The notes under the pieces are model-generated. The model saw only the letters and a list, made by a program, of their open reading frames with translations, ran no database searches and was not told the origin of the DNA. Made by a program: the position numbers and the translations under genes. Below, in pieces: positions 40,199 to 49,493 of a stretch of DNA of 64,000 nt. The stretch is taken from positions 21,247-85,246 of the forward strand of contig JBFWOJ010000015.1 of the NCBI GenBank assembly GCA_050250575.1. The letters run 5' to 3'. Source of the stretch: SHVO01 sp050250575. GTDB lineage: Bacteria > Pseudomonadota > Alphaproteobacteria > Rhodospirillales > Rhodospirillaceae. The stretch's first letter is position 1, and each line of letters starts with the position of its first letter.

Positions 40199-42076
40199 TT
40201 ACTTATCCGGTTCGATCACGGCGAGCACGGCGCCTTCCGCCGTCTGTCCGCCTTCGCTGGCGGAAATGGTGGCGACCTTGCCGTCGAAGGGCGCCGTAAG
40301 CGTGTGCTCCATCTTCATCGCTTCGAGGATCAGGAGCGCCTGTCCCTTGGTGACGTCGTCGCCGGCTTTCACCTTTACCGAAACGATGCGGCCCGGCATC
40401 GGCGAAATGATGCTGCCGCTGCCGGCGGCACTTTCATCGGTCGCATGCGCGCTCGCGAGCGAGAACGCGAAAGCGTCACCGCCATCGAACACGACCATGT
40501 CGTCGCCCACCATGCGGCCGTGCAGAGTCGATTGACGCTGTTCAACGTCCACGTCGTAGGTGGTCGCGCCGGCGCGCAGGCGCACCGTGGCGCGGGGCTT
40601 GCCGGAAATGCGGAAACCTTGCAGCTGCGACCACGGGGAAGCGCTGGACGCTCCCGGGTTGGCGGCGATACGCGTACGTGCCGCCGCCTGCAGCACGTTG
40701 GCTGACGGTTCGGTCTTCGGGACCAAACGTTCGAGGCGCTGCTCGATGAACGCGGTGTCGATCTTGCCGGCAATGAAATCCTCGTCGGCGAGGGCCCGGC
40801 GGAGGAATCCGGCGTTGGTACGCACGGGCCAGACTTCGACCTCGCCGCACGCGGCGCCGAGACGCGCGGCGGCTTCGGCGCGGGTCGGGCCGGACGCAAT
40901 CACCTTCGCGATCATGGGATCGTAGAACGGACTGACCTCGCCGCCCTCTTCCACCGCACTATCGACGCGCACATTGCCGGGAAGACGGAAATGCGTCAGC
41001 GGCCCGGTCGAGGGAAGAAACCCGGTCGCGGGATTCTCGGCGTAAAGTCGCGCTTCCATGGCGTGGCCGGTGATCCTGAGCTCGCTTTGCTTGAGCGGCA
41101 GCGGCTCGCCGGCGGCGACGCGTAATTGCCACTCGACAAGGTCCTGCCCGGTGATCGTTTCCGTGACCGGATGCTCGACCTGCAGCCGGGTGTTCATTTC
41201 CATGAACCAGATTCGGTCGGCGCGCAGGCCTTCCGATGCGTCAGCGATAAACTCGACCGTGCCGGCACCTTCGTATTTGATCGCCTGGGCGGCCTTGACG
41301 GCCGCGCCGCAGACCGCCGCGCGCGTGGCTTCGTCCATGCCGGGCGCCGGAGCCTCTTCGATCACCTTCTGGTGGCGGCGCTGCAGAGAACAGTCGCGCT
41401 CGAACAGATGCACCGCGTTGCCGTGGCGGTCGGCGAAGACCTGCACTTCGATATGGCGCGGGCGGGTGACGTATTTTTCGATGAGCACGCGATCGTCGCC
41501 GAAGGAAGCGGCGGCTTCGCGCTTGGCCGACGCAAGCGCGGCCGAAAATTCGCCGGCCGCGTTGACCCGGCGCATGCCCTTACCGCCGCCGCCGGCGACG
41601 GCTTTGATCAAAACCGGATAGCCGATACGGTCGGCTTCGCTCGCCAGTTTCTTTTCACTCTGGTCTTCGCCGAGATACCCGGGCGTGACGGGGACGCCGG
41701 CTTCCATCATGAGCTTCTTGGCCGCGTCCTTGAGTCCCATGGCGCGGATCGCCGCGGCCGGGGGGCCGACCCAAACCAGCTCCGCGGCCTTCACCGCGTC
41801 GGCGAATTGGGCGTTTTCCGAAAGAAAGCCGTACCCGGGATGGATCGCCTGGGCGCCGGAGGCCTTTGCGGCGTCGAGGATCTTCTGCTGAACGAGGTAG
41901 CTTTCGCGCGCCGGCGGCGGACCGATGTGAACGGCCGCATCAGCCTCGCGCACATGCAGAGAGTTGGCGTCGGCGTCGGAATAGACGGCGACGGTGCGCA
42001 CGCCGAGGCGCCGGGCGGTGCGGATGACACGCCGGGCGATTTCACCGCGGTTGGCAATGAGGAGAGAACGCAGCAT
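40199..42076 (-). CDS. mccA: Methylcrotonyl-CoA carboxylase biotin-containing alpha subunit
   Basis: A 625-residue biotin carboxylase with fused biotin carrier domain. MLRSLLIANRGEIARRVIRT opens it, AVAGGGGKGMRRV is the ATP-grasp loop, and FLFMEMNTRLQVEHPVTE-like sequence (FMEMNTRLQVEHPVTE) is present. The carrier domain at the end has LILEAMKMEHTLTAPF, the biotinylated Lys. With the beta subunit it carboxylates 3-methylcrotonyl-CoA to 3-methylglutaconyl-CoA in leucine breakdown. The gene order ivd-mccB-mccA, six bases after mccB, supports that role over propionyl- or acetyl-CoA carboxylase, though subunits look alike. Confidence 0.9.
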   Translation of the reverse strand: MLRSLLIANRGEIARRVIRTARRLGVRTVAVYSDADANSLHVREADAAVHIGPPPARESYLVQQKILDAAKASGAQAIHPGYGFLSENAQFADAVKAAELVWVGPPAAAIRAMGLKDAAKKLMMEAGVPVTPGYLGEDQSEKKLASEADRIGYPVLIKAVAGGGGKGMRRVNAAGEFSAALASAKREAAASFGDDRVLIEKYVTRPRHIEVQVFADRHGNAVHLFERDCSLQRRHQKVIEEAPAPGMDEATRAAVCGAAVKAAQAIKYEGAGTVEFIADASEGLRADRIWFMEMNTRLQVEHPVTETITGQDLVEWQLRVAAGEPLPLKQSELRITGHAMEARLYAENPATGFLPSTGPLTHFRLPGNVRVDSAVEEGGEVSPFYDPMIAKVIASGPTRAEAAARLGAACGEVEVWPVRTNAGFLRRALADEDFIAGKIDTAFIEQRLERLVPKTEPSANVLQAAARTRIAANPGASSASPWSQLQGFRISGKPRATVRLRAGATTYDVDVEQRQSTLHGRMVGDDMVVFDGGDAFAFSLASAHATDESAAGSGSIISPMPGRIVSVKVKAGDDVTKGQALLILEAMKMEHTLTAPFDGKVATISASEGGQTAEGAVLAVIEPDK

Positions 42077-42081
42077 TGACG

Positions 42082-43689
42082 TTACATCCTAAAGACGCCG
42101 AAGGTGGTCTTCGGGATCGGCGCGTTGAGCGCGGCGCTGATGGCGAGCCCGAGCACGTCGCGCGTCTGCGCGGGATCGATGATGCCGTCATCCCATAGGC
42201 GCGCCGTTGCGAAGTACGGATTGCCCTCCGCTTCGTAACGTTCACGGATCGGAGTCTTGAAGGCTTCCTCTTCCTCCTTCGACCAATTCTCTTTCTTGGC
42301 CTCCATGGCGTCGCGCCGGATGGTGGCGAGCACCGAGGCGGCCTGCTCCCCGCCCATCACGGAGATCCGGCTATTCGGCCAGGTGAACAAAAGGCGGGGT
42401 GAATACGCGCGACCGCACATACCGTAGTTTCCGGCCCCAAAGGAGCCGCCGATGAGAACCGTGAACTTCGGCACCTGGGCGCAGGCCACGGCGGTCACGA
42501 GTTTCGCGCCATCCTTGGCGATCCCGCCGGCCTCGTATTTCCCCCCGACCATGAAGCCGGAGATGTTTTGAAGGAACAGGAGCGGAATGCCGCGCTTGCA
42601 GGCCAGTTCGATGAAATGTGCGCCCTTGAGCGCGCTTTCCGAGAAGAGCACGCCGTTGTTGGCAAGAACCGCAATCGGCTGACCCCAGATGTGAGCAAAG
42701 CCGCACACCAGCGTCGTACCGTACAGCGCCTTGAACTCGTCGAATTCCGAACCGTCGACGATGCGCGCAATCACCTCGCGAACGTCGTAAGGCGCGCGCA
42801 CATCGGTGGGCACGACACCGTAAAGCTCTGCCGGATCGTAAGCCGGCGGCTTTGGATCGCGCAGGTCGAGATCGACCTTCTTGACGGTGTTCAGATTGGC
42901 AACAATGGAGCGCACAATCTGGAGCGCATGATCGTCGTTGTTGGCGACATGATCGACGACGCCGGACTTGCGGCCGTGAGTCTCGGCGCCGCCAAGCTCT
43001 TCGGCCGAGATCACTTCGCCCGTGGCCGCCTTCACGAGCGGCGGGCCGCCGAGGAAGATAGTTCCTTGATTGCGCACGATCACGGTTTCGTCGCTCATCG
43101 CCGGGACATAGGCGCCGCCGGCGGTGCAAGAACCCATCACGCAGGCGATCTGCGGGATGTCGAGCGCGCTCATGTTCGCCTGGTTGAAGAAGATGCGCCC
43201 GAAATGGTCGCGGTCCGGGAAGACCTCGGCCTGGTGCGGCAGGTTCGCCCCGCCGCTGTCGACGAGATAAACGCACGGAAGACGGTTCTGCTGAGCGATC
43301 TCCTGCGCCCGCAGGTGCTTCTTGATGGTGATCGGGAAATAGGCGCCGCCTTTGACGGTGGGATCATTGGCGACGACCATGATTTCGCGGCCCGAGACGC
43401 GGCCGATACCGGAGATCATGCCCGCGCCGGGCGCATCGTCGTTGTACATGCCGAACGCGGCGAGCGGCGCGACTTCCAGGAAGGGGGAGCCTGGATCGAG
43501 CAACTGCTCGACGCGGTCACGGGCAAGCAATTTCTTGCGCGCGACGTGGCGCTTGCGTTGGTCTTCGGGACCACCGAGCGCAGCTTTAGCCGTGCGCTGG
43601 CGCAGCTCCTCCACCAGCGCGCGGTTATGCGCCGCGTTCTTCTGGAACAGCTCGCTCGACAGATTGATCTGGCTTTGAAGCTTAGGCAC
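42082..43689 (-). CDS. mccB: Methylcrotonyl-CoA carboxylase beta subunit (carboxyltransferase)
   Basis: A 535-residue carboxyltransferase with YLVDSGGANLPHQAEVFPDR and the block FGRIFFNQANMSALDIPQIA; the second half has RGIPLLFLQNISGFMVGGKY and GGSFGAGNYGMCGRAYSPRL. These are the MccB-type signatures. It transfers carboxyl from biotin to 3-methylcrotonyl-CoA, in the cytoplasm. It sits between ivd and mccA in the order expected for leucine catabolism, with no other gene in between. The enoyl-hydratase and HMG-CoA lyase steps are not in the window. Confidence 0.92.
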   Translation of the reverse strand: MPKLQSQINLSSELFQKNAAHNRALVEELRQRTAKAALGGPEDQRKRHVARKKLLARDRVEQLLDPGSPFLEVAPLAAFGMYNDDAPGAGMISGIGRVSGREIMVVANDPTVKGGAYFPITIKKHLRAQEIAQQNRLPCVYLVDSGGANLPHQAEVFPDRDHFGRIFFNQANMSALDIPQIACVMGSCTAGGAYVPAMSDETVIVRNQGTIFLGGPPLVKAATGEVISAEELGGAETHGRKSGVVDHVANNDDHALQIVRSIVANLNTVKKVDLDLRDPKPPAYDPAELYGVVPTDVRAPYDVREVIARIVDGSEFDEFKALYGTTLVCGFAHIWGQPIAVLANNGVLFSESALKGAHFIELACKRGIPLLFLQNISGFMVGGKYEAGGIAKDGAKLVTAVACAQVPKFTVLIGGSFGAGNYGMCGRAYSPRLLFTWPNSRISVMGGEQAASVLATIRRDAMEAKKENWSKEEEEAFKTPIRERYEAEGNPYFATARLWDDGIIDPAQTRDVLGLAISAALNAPIPKTTFGVFRM

Positions 43690-43714
43690 TCGCGGCTCCC
43701 CTTCTCCGCTGTTC

Positions 43715-44875
43715 TTATTGATTGGACGGCCAGCCGCCGATGAGCTCGCGTCCGATCAGGAAGCGCCGGATCTCATTGGTTCCGGCGCCGATGTCGTAGA
43801 GCTTGGCGTCGCGCATGCAGCGCTCCACCGGCCATTCCTTGGTATAACCCGCGCCCCCGAGGGCCTGGATGGCTTCGAGCGAGACCTTCACGGCGTTTTC
43901 GGAGGCGAGCAGAATGGCTCCTGCGGCATCCTGCCGGGTGGTCTTGCCGGCGTCGCAAGCCTTCGCGACGGAATAAACGTAGGACCGGGCGGAATTGAAA
44001 GCGACGTACATGTCGGCGACCTTGGCCTGCATGAGCTGAAAGGAGCCGATCGGCCGGCCGAACTGATTACGGTCGCGCACGTAAGGCAGAACCACGTCGA
44101 GACACTTCGCCATGATGCCCAGGGGGCCGCCCGCCAGCACCGCGCGCTCATAATCGAGTCCGCTCATGAGCACTTCGACACCGCGATTCAACGGGCCCAT
44201 GATGTTCTCCTCGGGGACTTCGCAGTCCTGGAAGACCAGCTCGCCGGTATCGGACCCGCGCATGCCGAGCTTGTCGAGTTTCTGGCCGGTGGAGAAGCCC
44301 TTGAAACCTTTTTCGATCAGGAAGGCGGTAATACCGCGGCTTTCCTGTTCCGGCTCGGTCTTCGCGTAAACCACGAGCACGTCGGCGGTCGGCCCGTTCG
44401 TGATCCAGAATTTCGTGCCGTTCAGGACGTACCGGTCGCCTTTCTTCACGGCGCGAAGCTTCATGCCGACAACGTCGGAGCCGGCCCCCGCCTCGCTCAT
44501 CGCCAGGGCGCCAAGGTGTTCGCCCGAGATCAGCTTTGGGAGATACTTCTTTTTCTGAGCGGCGGTGCCCCAGCGCCGCAGCTGGTTGATGCAGAGATTC
44601 GAATGCGCGCCGTAGGACAGTCCGATGGAGGCGGACTCCCGGCTGACTTCTTCCATGGCGACGACATGCTCGAGGTAGCCGAGGCCGAGCCCGCCGTCTT
44701 CCTCCGGTACGGTAATACCGTGCAGGCCCAGATCGCCCATGGGCTTCCACAGTTCGCGCGGAAAACTATTGTCGCGATCGATGCGGACGGCCAGAGGAGC
44801 GATCTTGTCGGACGAAAAGCGGCGCGCCGTCTCGCGAATCGCCTCGACGGTTTCACCTAGATTGAAGTCGAGAAT
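43715..44875 (-). CDS. ivd: Isovaleryl-CoA dehydrogenase, apparent ATT start
   Basis: An acyl-CoA dehydrogenase of 386 residues. GLHGITVPEEDGGLGLGYLE, AMSEAGAGSDVVGMKLRAVK, WITNGPTADVLVVYAKT, the base-containing ERAVLAGGPLGIM region and QALGGAGYTKEWPVER are typical of isovaleryl-CoA dehydrogenase. The first ATG (44740) would cut off a conserved N-terminus that is still encoded upstream: LDFNLGETVEAIRETARRFS, DKIAPLAVRIDRDNSFPREL. In that frame the only candidate after a TAG is ATT at 44875, and the Shine-Dalgarno AGGGAGG is five bases before it. The length of 386 residues matches the family. It oxidises isovaleryl-CoA in leucine catabolism and passes electrons to ETF. Confidence 0.88.
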   Translation of the reverse strand: MLDFNLGETVEAIRETARRFSSDKIAPLAVRIDRDNSFPRELWKPMGDLGLHGITVPEEDGGLGLGYLEHVVAMEEVSRESASIGLSYGAHSNLCINQLRRWGTAAQKKKYLPKLISGEHLGALAMSEAGAGSDVVGMKLRAVKKGDRYVLNGTKFWITNGPTADVLVVYAKTEPEQESRGITAFLIEKGFKGFSTGQKLDKLGMRGSDTGELVFQDCEVPEENIMGPLNRGVEVLMSGLDYERAVLAGGPLGIMAKCLDVVLPYVRDRNQFGRPIGSFQLMQAKVADMYVAFNSARSYVYSVAKACDAGKTTRQDAAGAILLASENAVKVSLEAIQALGGAGYTKEWPVERCMRDAKLYDIGAGTNEIRRFLIGRELIGGWPSNQ

Positions 44876-45103
44876 GGGAGCCTCCCTCTATGTCCCGTTA
44901 GGGATTCTATTTCTTCTTTGTTGCGGCCATTTTGCAGAGCTGCCTCGCCTTTGAACAGGGATTTCCAGGCAAAGCACCTATGCGCTAGACGGTTTCACCC
45001 GCCGCGTTTTCTATGCATAACTCATGCGGCAAGGGCCAGGGAAATAATTCCCGCCCGAATGTATTCTTCGACCGCACGGTCGGTTAATTGGGACACAACT
45101 CGA

Positions 45104-45670
45104 ATGACCACGATCATCGGGATTTCCGGAAGCCTGCGGAAAGCCTCCTACAACGCCGGTCTTCTACGGGCCGCGAAGGACGCGACGCCAGCAGGTGCGG
45201 TGCTGCAAATCGAAACCATCCGCGGAATTCCCCTCTACGACGGCGATGAGGAGGCCGCGAGCGGATTGCCCCCGCGGGTGAAGGAGTTGAAGGAGCTTAT
45301 CGTTGCGGCCGATGCGCTGCTCCTGGTCACCCCCGAATACAACAATGCGATGCCTGGTGTGTTCAAGAACGCGATCGACTGGCTCACACGGCCGGCGAGC
45401 GATGTAAAACGCGTCTTCGGGGGAAAGCCCGTCGGCGTGATCGGTGCCACGCCAAGCGGGTGGGGGACCCTCCTTTCGCAGCAATCATGGCTCGCGGTCC
45501 TGCGTCACATCGGCGCCGAGCACTGGAGCGGAGGACGTCTTGCGCTGTCGAAGGCGATGGATCACTTCGACCCTGACGGTAACGTGAAAGACGATGCCGT
45601 GCACACTCAGCTCAAGACCTACATGGAAGGCTTCGTCGGCTTCGTAAAGGCGATAAAGAGTAGGCCATAA
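45104..45670 (+). CDS. NADPH-dependent FMN reductase
   Basis: A 188-residue flavodoxin-fold protein, with IIGISGSLRKASYNAGLLRA (FMN phosphate loop), then EAASGLPPRVKELKELI, LLVTPEYNNAMPGVFKNAID (the typical PEYN pattern) and GVIGATPSGWGTLLSQQ. It reduces FMN, quinones or chromate with NADPH in the cytoplasm. I use the ATG at 45104. It is divergent from ivd, with about 230 bases between that hold no gene. Converging from the right is the ABC permease. Confidence 0.9.
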   Translation: MTTIIGISGSLRKASYNAGLLRAAKDATPAGAVLQIETIRGIPLYDGDEEAASGLPPRVKELKELIVAADALLLVTPEYNNAMPGVFKNAIDWLTRPASDVKRVFGGKPVGVIGATPSGWGTLLSQQSWLAVLRHIGAEHWSGGRLALSKAMDHFDPDGNVKDDAVHTQLKTYMEGFVGFVKAIKSRP

Positions 45671-45780
45671 AGACGCAGCGAAACGCCGCAGGTTTTGAGA
45701 GGTCTGCCGCAGGGGGTTCCCTTGCGCTCGGCCGCGCCGGCAAGCACGAGCTGGCGGCCGCCCCAATGCTTCAGAACGTC

Positions 45781-46896
45781 CTAATCGAGCGTGCGCCGAT
45801 AGCGTTTCACCGCCAGCGCGGCGACGACCGCAAGCGTGATCGCCAACGGCAGCAGGTTCATCCAAATGTCCGTGAACCCACCGCCTTTCAGCATGACGCC
45901 GCGAATGGCCCGCAGAAAATGGGTGTTGGGGAGGATCTGTCCGATCGCCTGCGCCCAGCCGGGCATGGCGTAAAACGGAAACATGAAGCCGGACAGCAGA
46001 ATCGACGGCAGGAACATGAAGAAGGTCATCTGCATCGCCTGCATCTGCGAACGGGCGATGGTCGAAAAGAAAAAGCCGATCGATAGATTGACAAGGATGA
46101 AGAGCAAAACCGCGGTGACGAACGCCAGTGGATTTCCGGCGAACGGGACATCAAAGAGGAAGTGCGCACCGACGAGCATCACGCTGACTTGAATGAACCC
46201 GACGAAGATGTAGGGCGTGATCTTTCCCACCATGACCTCGAGTGGGCGCGCCGGCGTGGCGAGGAGGGTTTCTAGGGTGCCGCGCTCGGTTTCACGCGTG
46301 ATGGCGATCGCAGTCATCATCACCATCGTCATCGTCAATATCACGCCCAGCAGGCCCGGCACGATGTTGACGGCGGTACGGCTCGCCGCGTTGTAGCGCC
46401 GATGCACGATCGTTTCGACCGCGGGCGTATGCGGGGATGTAAAGGGCTCCAAAGCCTGCTCGACAATTTGTTGGATCGCCCCCACCCCCGCTCCGGCCGC
46501 GACAGGATCTGACGCGTCGGCGTCGAGCAACAACTGCGCTCGATCGCCGCGGGCAAAAGCGCGCTCGAAGCCCGGCGGAATCGTCAGTACAAAAATCGCA
46601 TCACCGTTCTTCAGCGCATCTTCAGCCTGACCGCGCGTCACGGTGCCCTGCACATCGAAATAGAGCGAATTTTCCATGGCCTGGACCACGGCGCGGCTTG
46701 CCGGACCGGAATCGCCCATCTCCACCAGGGTCGGCAGATGCCGGGGGTCGGTATTGATGGCGTAGCCGAACAGGAGCAACTGCATGATCGGGATACCGAC
46801 CATCATCGCAAATGTAAGCCGATCCCGGCGCATCTGGACGAACTCTTTCGCCAGCACCGCCTTCACGCGCGCGAGGGAAAAGAGGTCGGAGTTCAT
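45781..46896 (-). CDS. ABC-2 type transporter permease
   Basis: A 371-residue permease. The N-terminal helix follows MRRDRLTFAMMVGIPIMQLL, then a large soluble domain of about 140 residues sits before five further membrane helices: NIVPGLLGVILTMTMVMMTA, TLETLLATPARPLEVMVGKI and later LSIGFFFSTIARSQMQAMQM. This is the ABC-2 / YhhJ-YbhR layout of drug or envelope exporters. It overlaps the ATPase gene by four bases (ATGA), and lies in an operon with ATPase, HlyD-type adaptor and TetR. A second permease gene is not seen, so this one may work as a homodimer. Confidence 0.9.
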   Translation of the reverse strand: MNSDLFSLARVKAVLAKEFVQMRRDRLTFAMMVGIPIMQLLLFGYAINTDPRHLPTLVEMGDSGPASRAVVQAMENSLYFDVQGTVTRGQAEDALKNGDAIFVLTIPPGFERAFARGDRAQLLLDADASDPVAAGAGVGAIQQIVEQALEPFTSPHTPAVETIVHRRYNAASRTAVNIVPGLLGVILTMTMVMMTAIAITRETERGTLETLLATPARPLEVMVGKITPYIFVGFIQVSVMLVGAHFLFDVPFAGNPLAFVTAVLLFILVNLSIGFFFSTIARSQMQAMQMTFFMFLPSILLSGFMFPFYAMPGWAQAIGQILPNTHFLRAIRGVMLKGGGFTDIWMNLLPLAITLAVVAALAVKRYRRTLD

Positions 46897-47819
46897 TGGA
46901 AGTTGCTCTCCGCGCCGCCCATCAGATAGATGAAGGCCTCTTCGAGGCCGGTCTTTGCCGGCACGACCTCGAGACCCGGCTGCCCGCGCAGCGGAGCGAC
47001 CGCCCGCTCGAGCGCGGCGCCGTCGCGCCCGCTGACATGCAGGGCGGAGCCGAAGCGGGCGACCTGTTCGACGCCGGGGGTTGCTTTCAGACGCTCGTAG
47101 AGAGGGTGCAGGTCGCGGCCCTCGATGCGCCAGGTCTGGAGCTTCACCTCTTTCGGAATGTCGACGGCGGCTGCGTCGATCAGTTTACGCCCATACGCCA
47201 TGAAGGCGATGTAATCGCATTGCACAGCCTCATCCATGTAATGGGTCGAGACCAGGACCGATACACCCTTGTCCGCGCGCCCGCGGATGCGCTCCCAGAA
47301 ATCGCGCCGTGCCTTCGGATCGACGCCGGCGGTCGGCTCGTCGAGCAGGAGGAGCTTCGGATCATGCAGCGACGCCGCCGCCAGGGCGAGGCGCTGCTTC
47401 CAACCTCCGGACATCTGCCCGGCGAGCTGGTTCGCCCGCGGCGCAAGCTCATATTCGCCGAGTGCAGCATCGACGGCGCGCCGTGGATCCGGCAGATCGT
47501 GGAGGCGCGCGACGAATGTCAAATTCTCACGCGCGGTCATATCCTCGTAGAGCGAGAAGCGCTGGGTCATGTAGCCGACGCGCATCTTGATCGCGCGGCT
47601 TTCGGTGAGAATGTCATAGCCGAGCGCCGTACCACCGCCGCCGTCGGGGCTTAAGAGGCCGCACAGCATGCGGATCGTCGTGGTCTTGCCCGAACCGTTA
47701 GGACCCAGGAATCCATAGATCGTGCCCTTCGGCACGCTGATCGAGAAATCTTCGACGACAAGTTTGTCGCCGAACTTTTTGGTCAGGCCATGAACGTCGA
47801 TGACCTTCTCAGTCGGCAC
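46893..47819 (-). CDS. ABC transporter ATP-binding protein
   Basis: A 308-residue ATPase. Walker A is GPNGSGKTTT at residues 38-47, the signature is QMSGGWKQRLALAAA, Walker B is LLLLDEPTAGVDP, and the switch His is in VLVSTHYMDEA. The start is a GTG at 47819, inside the end of the adaptor gene (11-base overlap), which gives VPTEKVIDVHGLTKKFG. The in-frame upstream stretch to 48065 overlaps that gene and is not part of the protein. It powers the ABC-2 permease at 45781, and the pair exports drugs or envelope compounds together with the HlyD-type adaptor. Confidence 0.92.
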   Translation of the reverse strand: MPTEKVIDVHGLTKKFGDKLVVEDFSISVPKGTIYGFLGPNGSGKTTTIRMLCGLLSPDGGGGTALGYDILTESRAIKMRVGYMTQRFSLYEDMTARENLTFVARLHDLPDPRRAVDAALGEYELAPRANQLAGQMSGGWKQRLALAAASLHDPKLLLLDEPTAGVDPKARRDFWERIRGRADKGVSVLVSTHYMDEAVQCDYIAFMAYGRKLIDAAAVDIPKEVKLQTWRIEGRDLHPLYERLKATPGVEQVARFGSALHVSGRDGAALERAVAPLRGQPGLEVVPAKTGLEEAFIYLMGGAESNFQ

Positions 47820-48750
47820 GGGCCACCTCGGCGCGGATGGGCGTGCCTGGGGGCGGCGTAAAGGCCGTGAATCTGGCCTCGGCGCGGTAGACAAGCCGTG
47901 CGCGTTCGGCATCGGAGTAGATGATCGGCGGCGTGAACTCCGTCTCGCCGGCCACGGATACCACTTCGGCGGTGGCATTCTGCGGACATCCGTCGCAGGC
48001 AATGACCAGGCGCGTGCCGACGGGGACTTGCGACAGCGCGGGCTCCGGAATGAACAGCACTGCAATCACGCGCCCTTCGGGAAGGAACCGCACCGCCGGC
48101 AACGTAGGACCGGCGAGATCACCGGCGTAGCGCAGGATGCGTTCGACCCGGCCTGGCGCGGGCGCAGTGACGGTGCGGCGGCGGAGAGCATCTTCGGCGA
48201 TCGCGACCTGCTGCGCCGCTTCTTCGGCGGCAGCCGCCAGCGCCTTGATCTGATTCTCGCGCGCGGGAAGTTCCGCGAGGGTCACGCGTTGGCGGGCCTC
48301 CGCCACTTGCGCGTCTGCGGTCTCGGCCGCGGCGACGGCTTCGTCGAGACGGGCGCGGGGGATGACGCCGGTGTCGGCCAAGTCCTGAGCACGCGCGCGG
48401 TCAGCGCGTGCGCGCACTTGAACGGCTCTCGCCTGCTCAAGCTGTTCCCGCGCAGCGGCGATCTCGGGTGTCCGACCACCGGCGGCGGCGTCATCAAACC
48501 GTGCGTCCGCCGCCGCGGCGCGAGCGCGCGCCGCTCCGACCGCCAACTGCTCGGTCGCGGAGTCGAGACGGAACAAGACTGCTCCAGCTGCGACCTCGGC
48601 GCCCTCGACGACATTCACTTCCGCGACACGGCCAGGCGTCTCCGGCGCAAGCATGATGAATTCGCCTTCGGCGTAGCCGTTCAAGTGAGGAATCCCGCTG
48701 TCGCAAGCGCCAAGCGTCAAAACCCAAATGAGGACCAACGCGCGCTTCAT
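47809..48750 (-). CDS. HlyD-family periplasmic adaptor, lipoprotein
   Basis: A 313-residue adaptor. MKRALVLIWVLTLGACDSG is a signal with the lipobox LGAC, so it is a lipoprotein. GRVAEVNVVEGAEVAAGAVL is the biotinyl-lipoyl-like half-motif, and a long coiled coil of about 100 residues (EQLEQARAVQVRARADRARA and on) follows, then the second half-motif RRTVTAPAPGRVERILRYAG. Such adaptors link an ABC permease to an outer-membrane channel. It lies between the TetR gene (4-base overlap) and the ATPase gene (11-base overlap). Confidence 0.9.
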   Translation of the reverse strand: MKRALVLIWVLTLGACDSGIPHLNGYAEGEFIMLAPETPGRVAEVNVVEGAEVAAGAVLFRLDSATEQLAVGAARARAAAADARFDDAAAGGRTPEIAAAREQLEQARAVQVRARADRARAQDLADTGVIPRARLDEAVAAAETADAQVAEARQRVTLAELPARENQIKALAAAAEEAAQQVAIAEDALRRRTVTAPAPGRVERILRYAGDLAGPTLPAVRFLPEGRVIAVLFIPEPALSQVPVGTRLVIACDGCPQNATAEVVSVAGETEFTPPIIYSDAERARLVYRAEARFTAFTPPPGTPIRAEVARAD

Positions 48751-49379
48751 GGCGACGCTCCATCTCGTTTCTTGAGACCGTGCAGGATGACGTCAGCGAT
48801 GCCCGCGCCGATGACTTCTCCCGAAGGACCCGGATTCTTGGGATCGCAGAAAACGGTGGAGAGCAGCATATGGGCAAGCATCGCGCCGCCGCAGCAGCGC
48901 ATGGCCACGGCGCGATCGACGTCGCGGAACGTTCCTTGTTCAACACCAAGGTCGATGAGCCGCGCGAGGAGCTTTTGTCCCCGGATCAGCACTGTGTCGC
49001 GGTAGAACGCAGCGATTTCCGGAAAACGCTGGGCTTCAGAGATGATGAGACGCGGCGCCATCGAGATGCTTGGATCCGCCAGCTGCGCGCCCAGGAAGGC
49101 GACGGTATTGCGCAGGGTCTGTTCGGCATCGCGATGGTCGGCGCTGACTAACAGCTCGGCGGCCCCCATCACGCGGTCAGCAAGCCGGCGTACGAGGGCT
49201 TTGAGCATCTCGTGCTTGGAGTCGAAGTAGAGATACACGGCGCCTTTGGAGAGTCCGGCACGCGCAGCGATGTCCTCGACCCTCGCCCCGGCGAACCCTT
49301 GCTCAGAGAAAACCGCGAGCGCGGCGTCGAGGATCTCGTCGGGCCTGGCTTCAGGCCGGCGCGCGCGCTTGGCCACCAC
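48747..49379 (-). CDS. TetR/AcrR-family repressor of the efflux operon
   Basis: A 210-residue TetR-family regulator. The N-terminal helix-turn-helix is near ARVEDIAARAGLSKGAVYLY followed by FDSKHEMLKAL. The C-terminal ligand domain is helical with a Cys-rich AMRCCGGAMLAHMLLSTVFC. The start is a GTG (49379). The stop overlaps the adaptor ATG by four bases, so it is the first gene of a four-gene operon. A palindrome at 49398, 19 bases before the start, is a good candidate for its operator, so it likely represses its own operon until an efflux substrate binds. Confidence 0.9.
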   Translation of the reverse strand: MVAKRARRPEARPDEILDAALAVFSEQGFAGARVEDIAARAGLSKGAVYLYFDSKHEMLKALVRRLADRVMGAAELLVSADHRDAEQTLRNTVAFLGAQLADPSISMAPRLIISEAQRFPEIAAFYRDTVLIRGQKLLARLIDLGVEQGTFRDVDRAVAMRCCGGAMLAHMLLSTVFCDPKNPGPSGEVIGAGIADVILHGLKKRDGASP

Positions 49380-49397
49380 GCGGGGTCTCCGTTAATG

Positions 49398-49411
49398 ACT
49401 GACTGGTCAGT
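49398..49411. promoter_or_regulatory. Palindromic TetR operator candidate
   Basis: ACTGAC-TG-GTCAGT is a perfect 14-base palindrome, within a longer partly symmetric stretch (TGACTGACTGGTCAGTTA). It lies 19 bases before the TetR start codon in the control region of the efflux operon. TetR proteins of this class often bind TGACTGAC-like palindromes. Confidence 0.65.
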
Positions 49412-49493
49412 TATAACGAGACCGCCCGCGCGAGTCACCCGAAAAGGTTGTATTCTTTTCAAACGATTGCGCTGGACGCACCGCGGTCGCGGC

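Noticed and set aside
42568..43743. Long open frame opposite mccB (391 codons)
   Set aside because: It is antisense to clear carboxyltransferase sequence and has no recognisable domain.
47820..48065. In-frame upstream extension of the ABC ATPase
   Set aside because: It overlaps the adaptor gene, is Pro/Arg-rich, and the GTG at 47819 gives the expected N-terminus.
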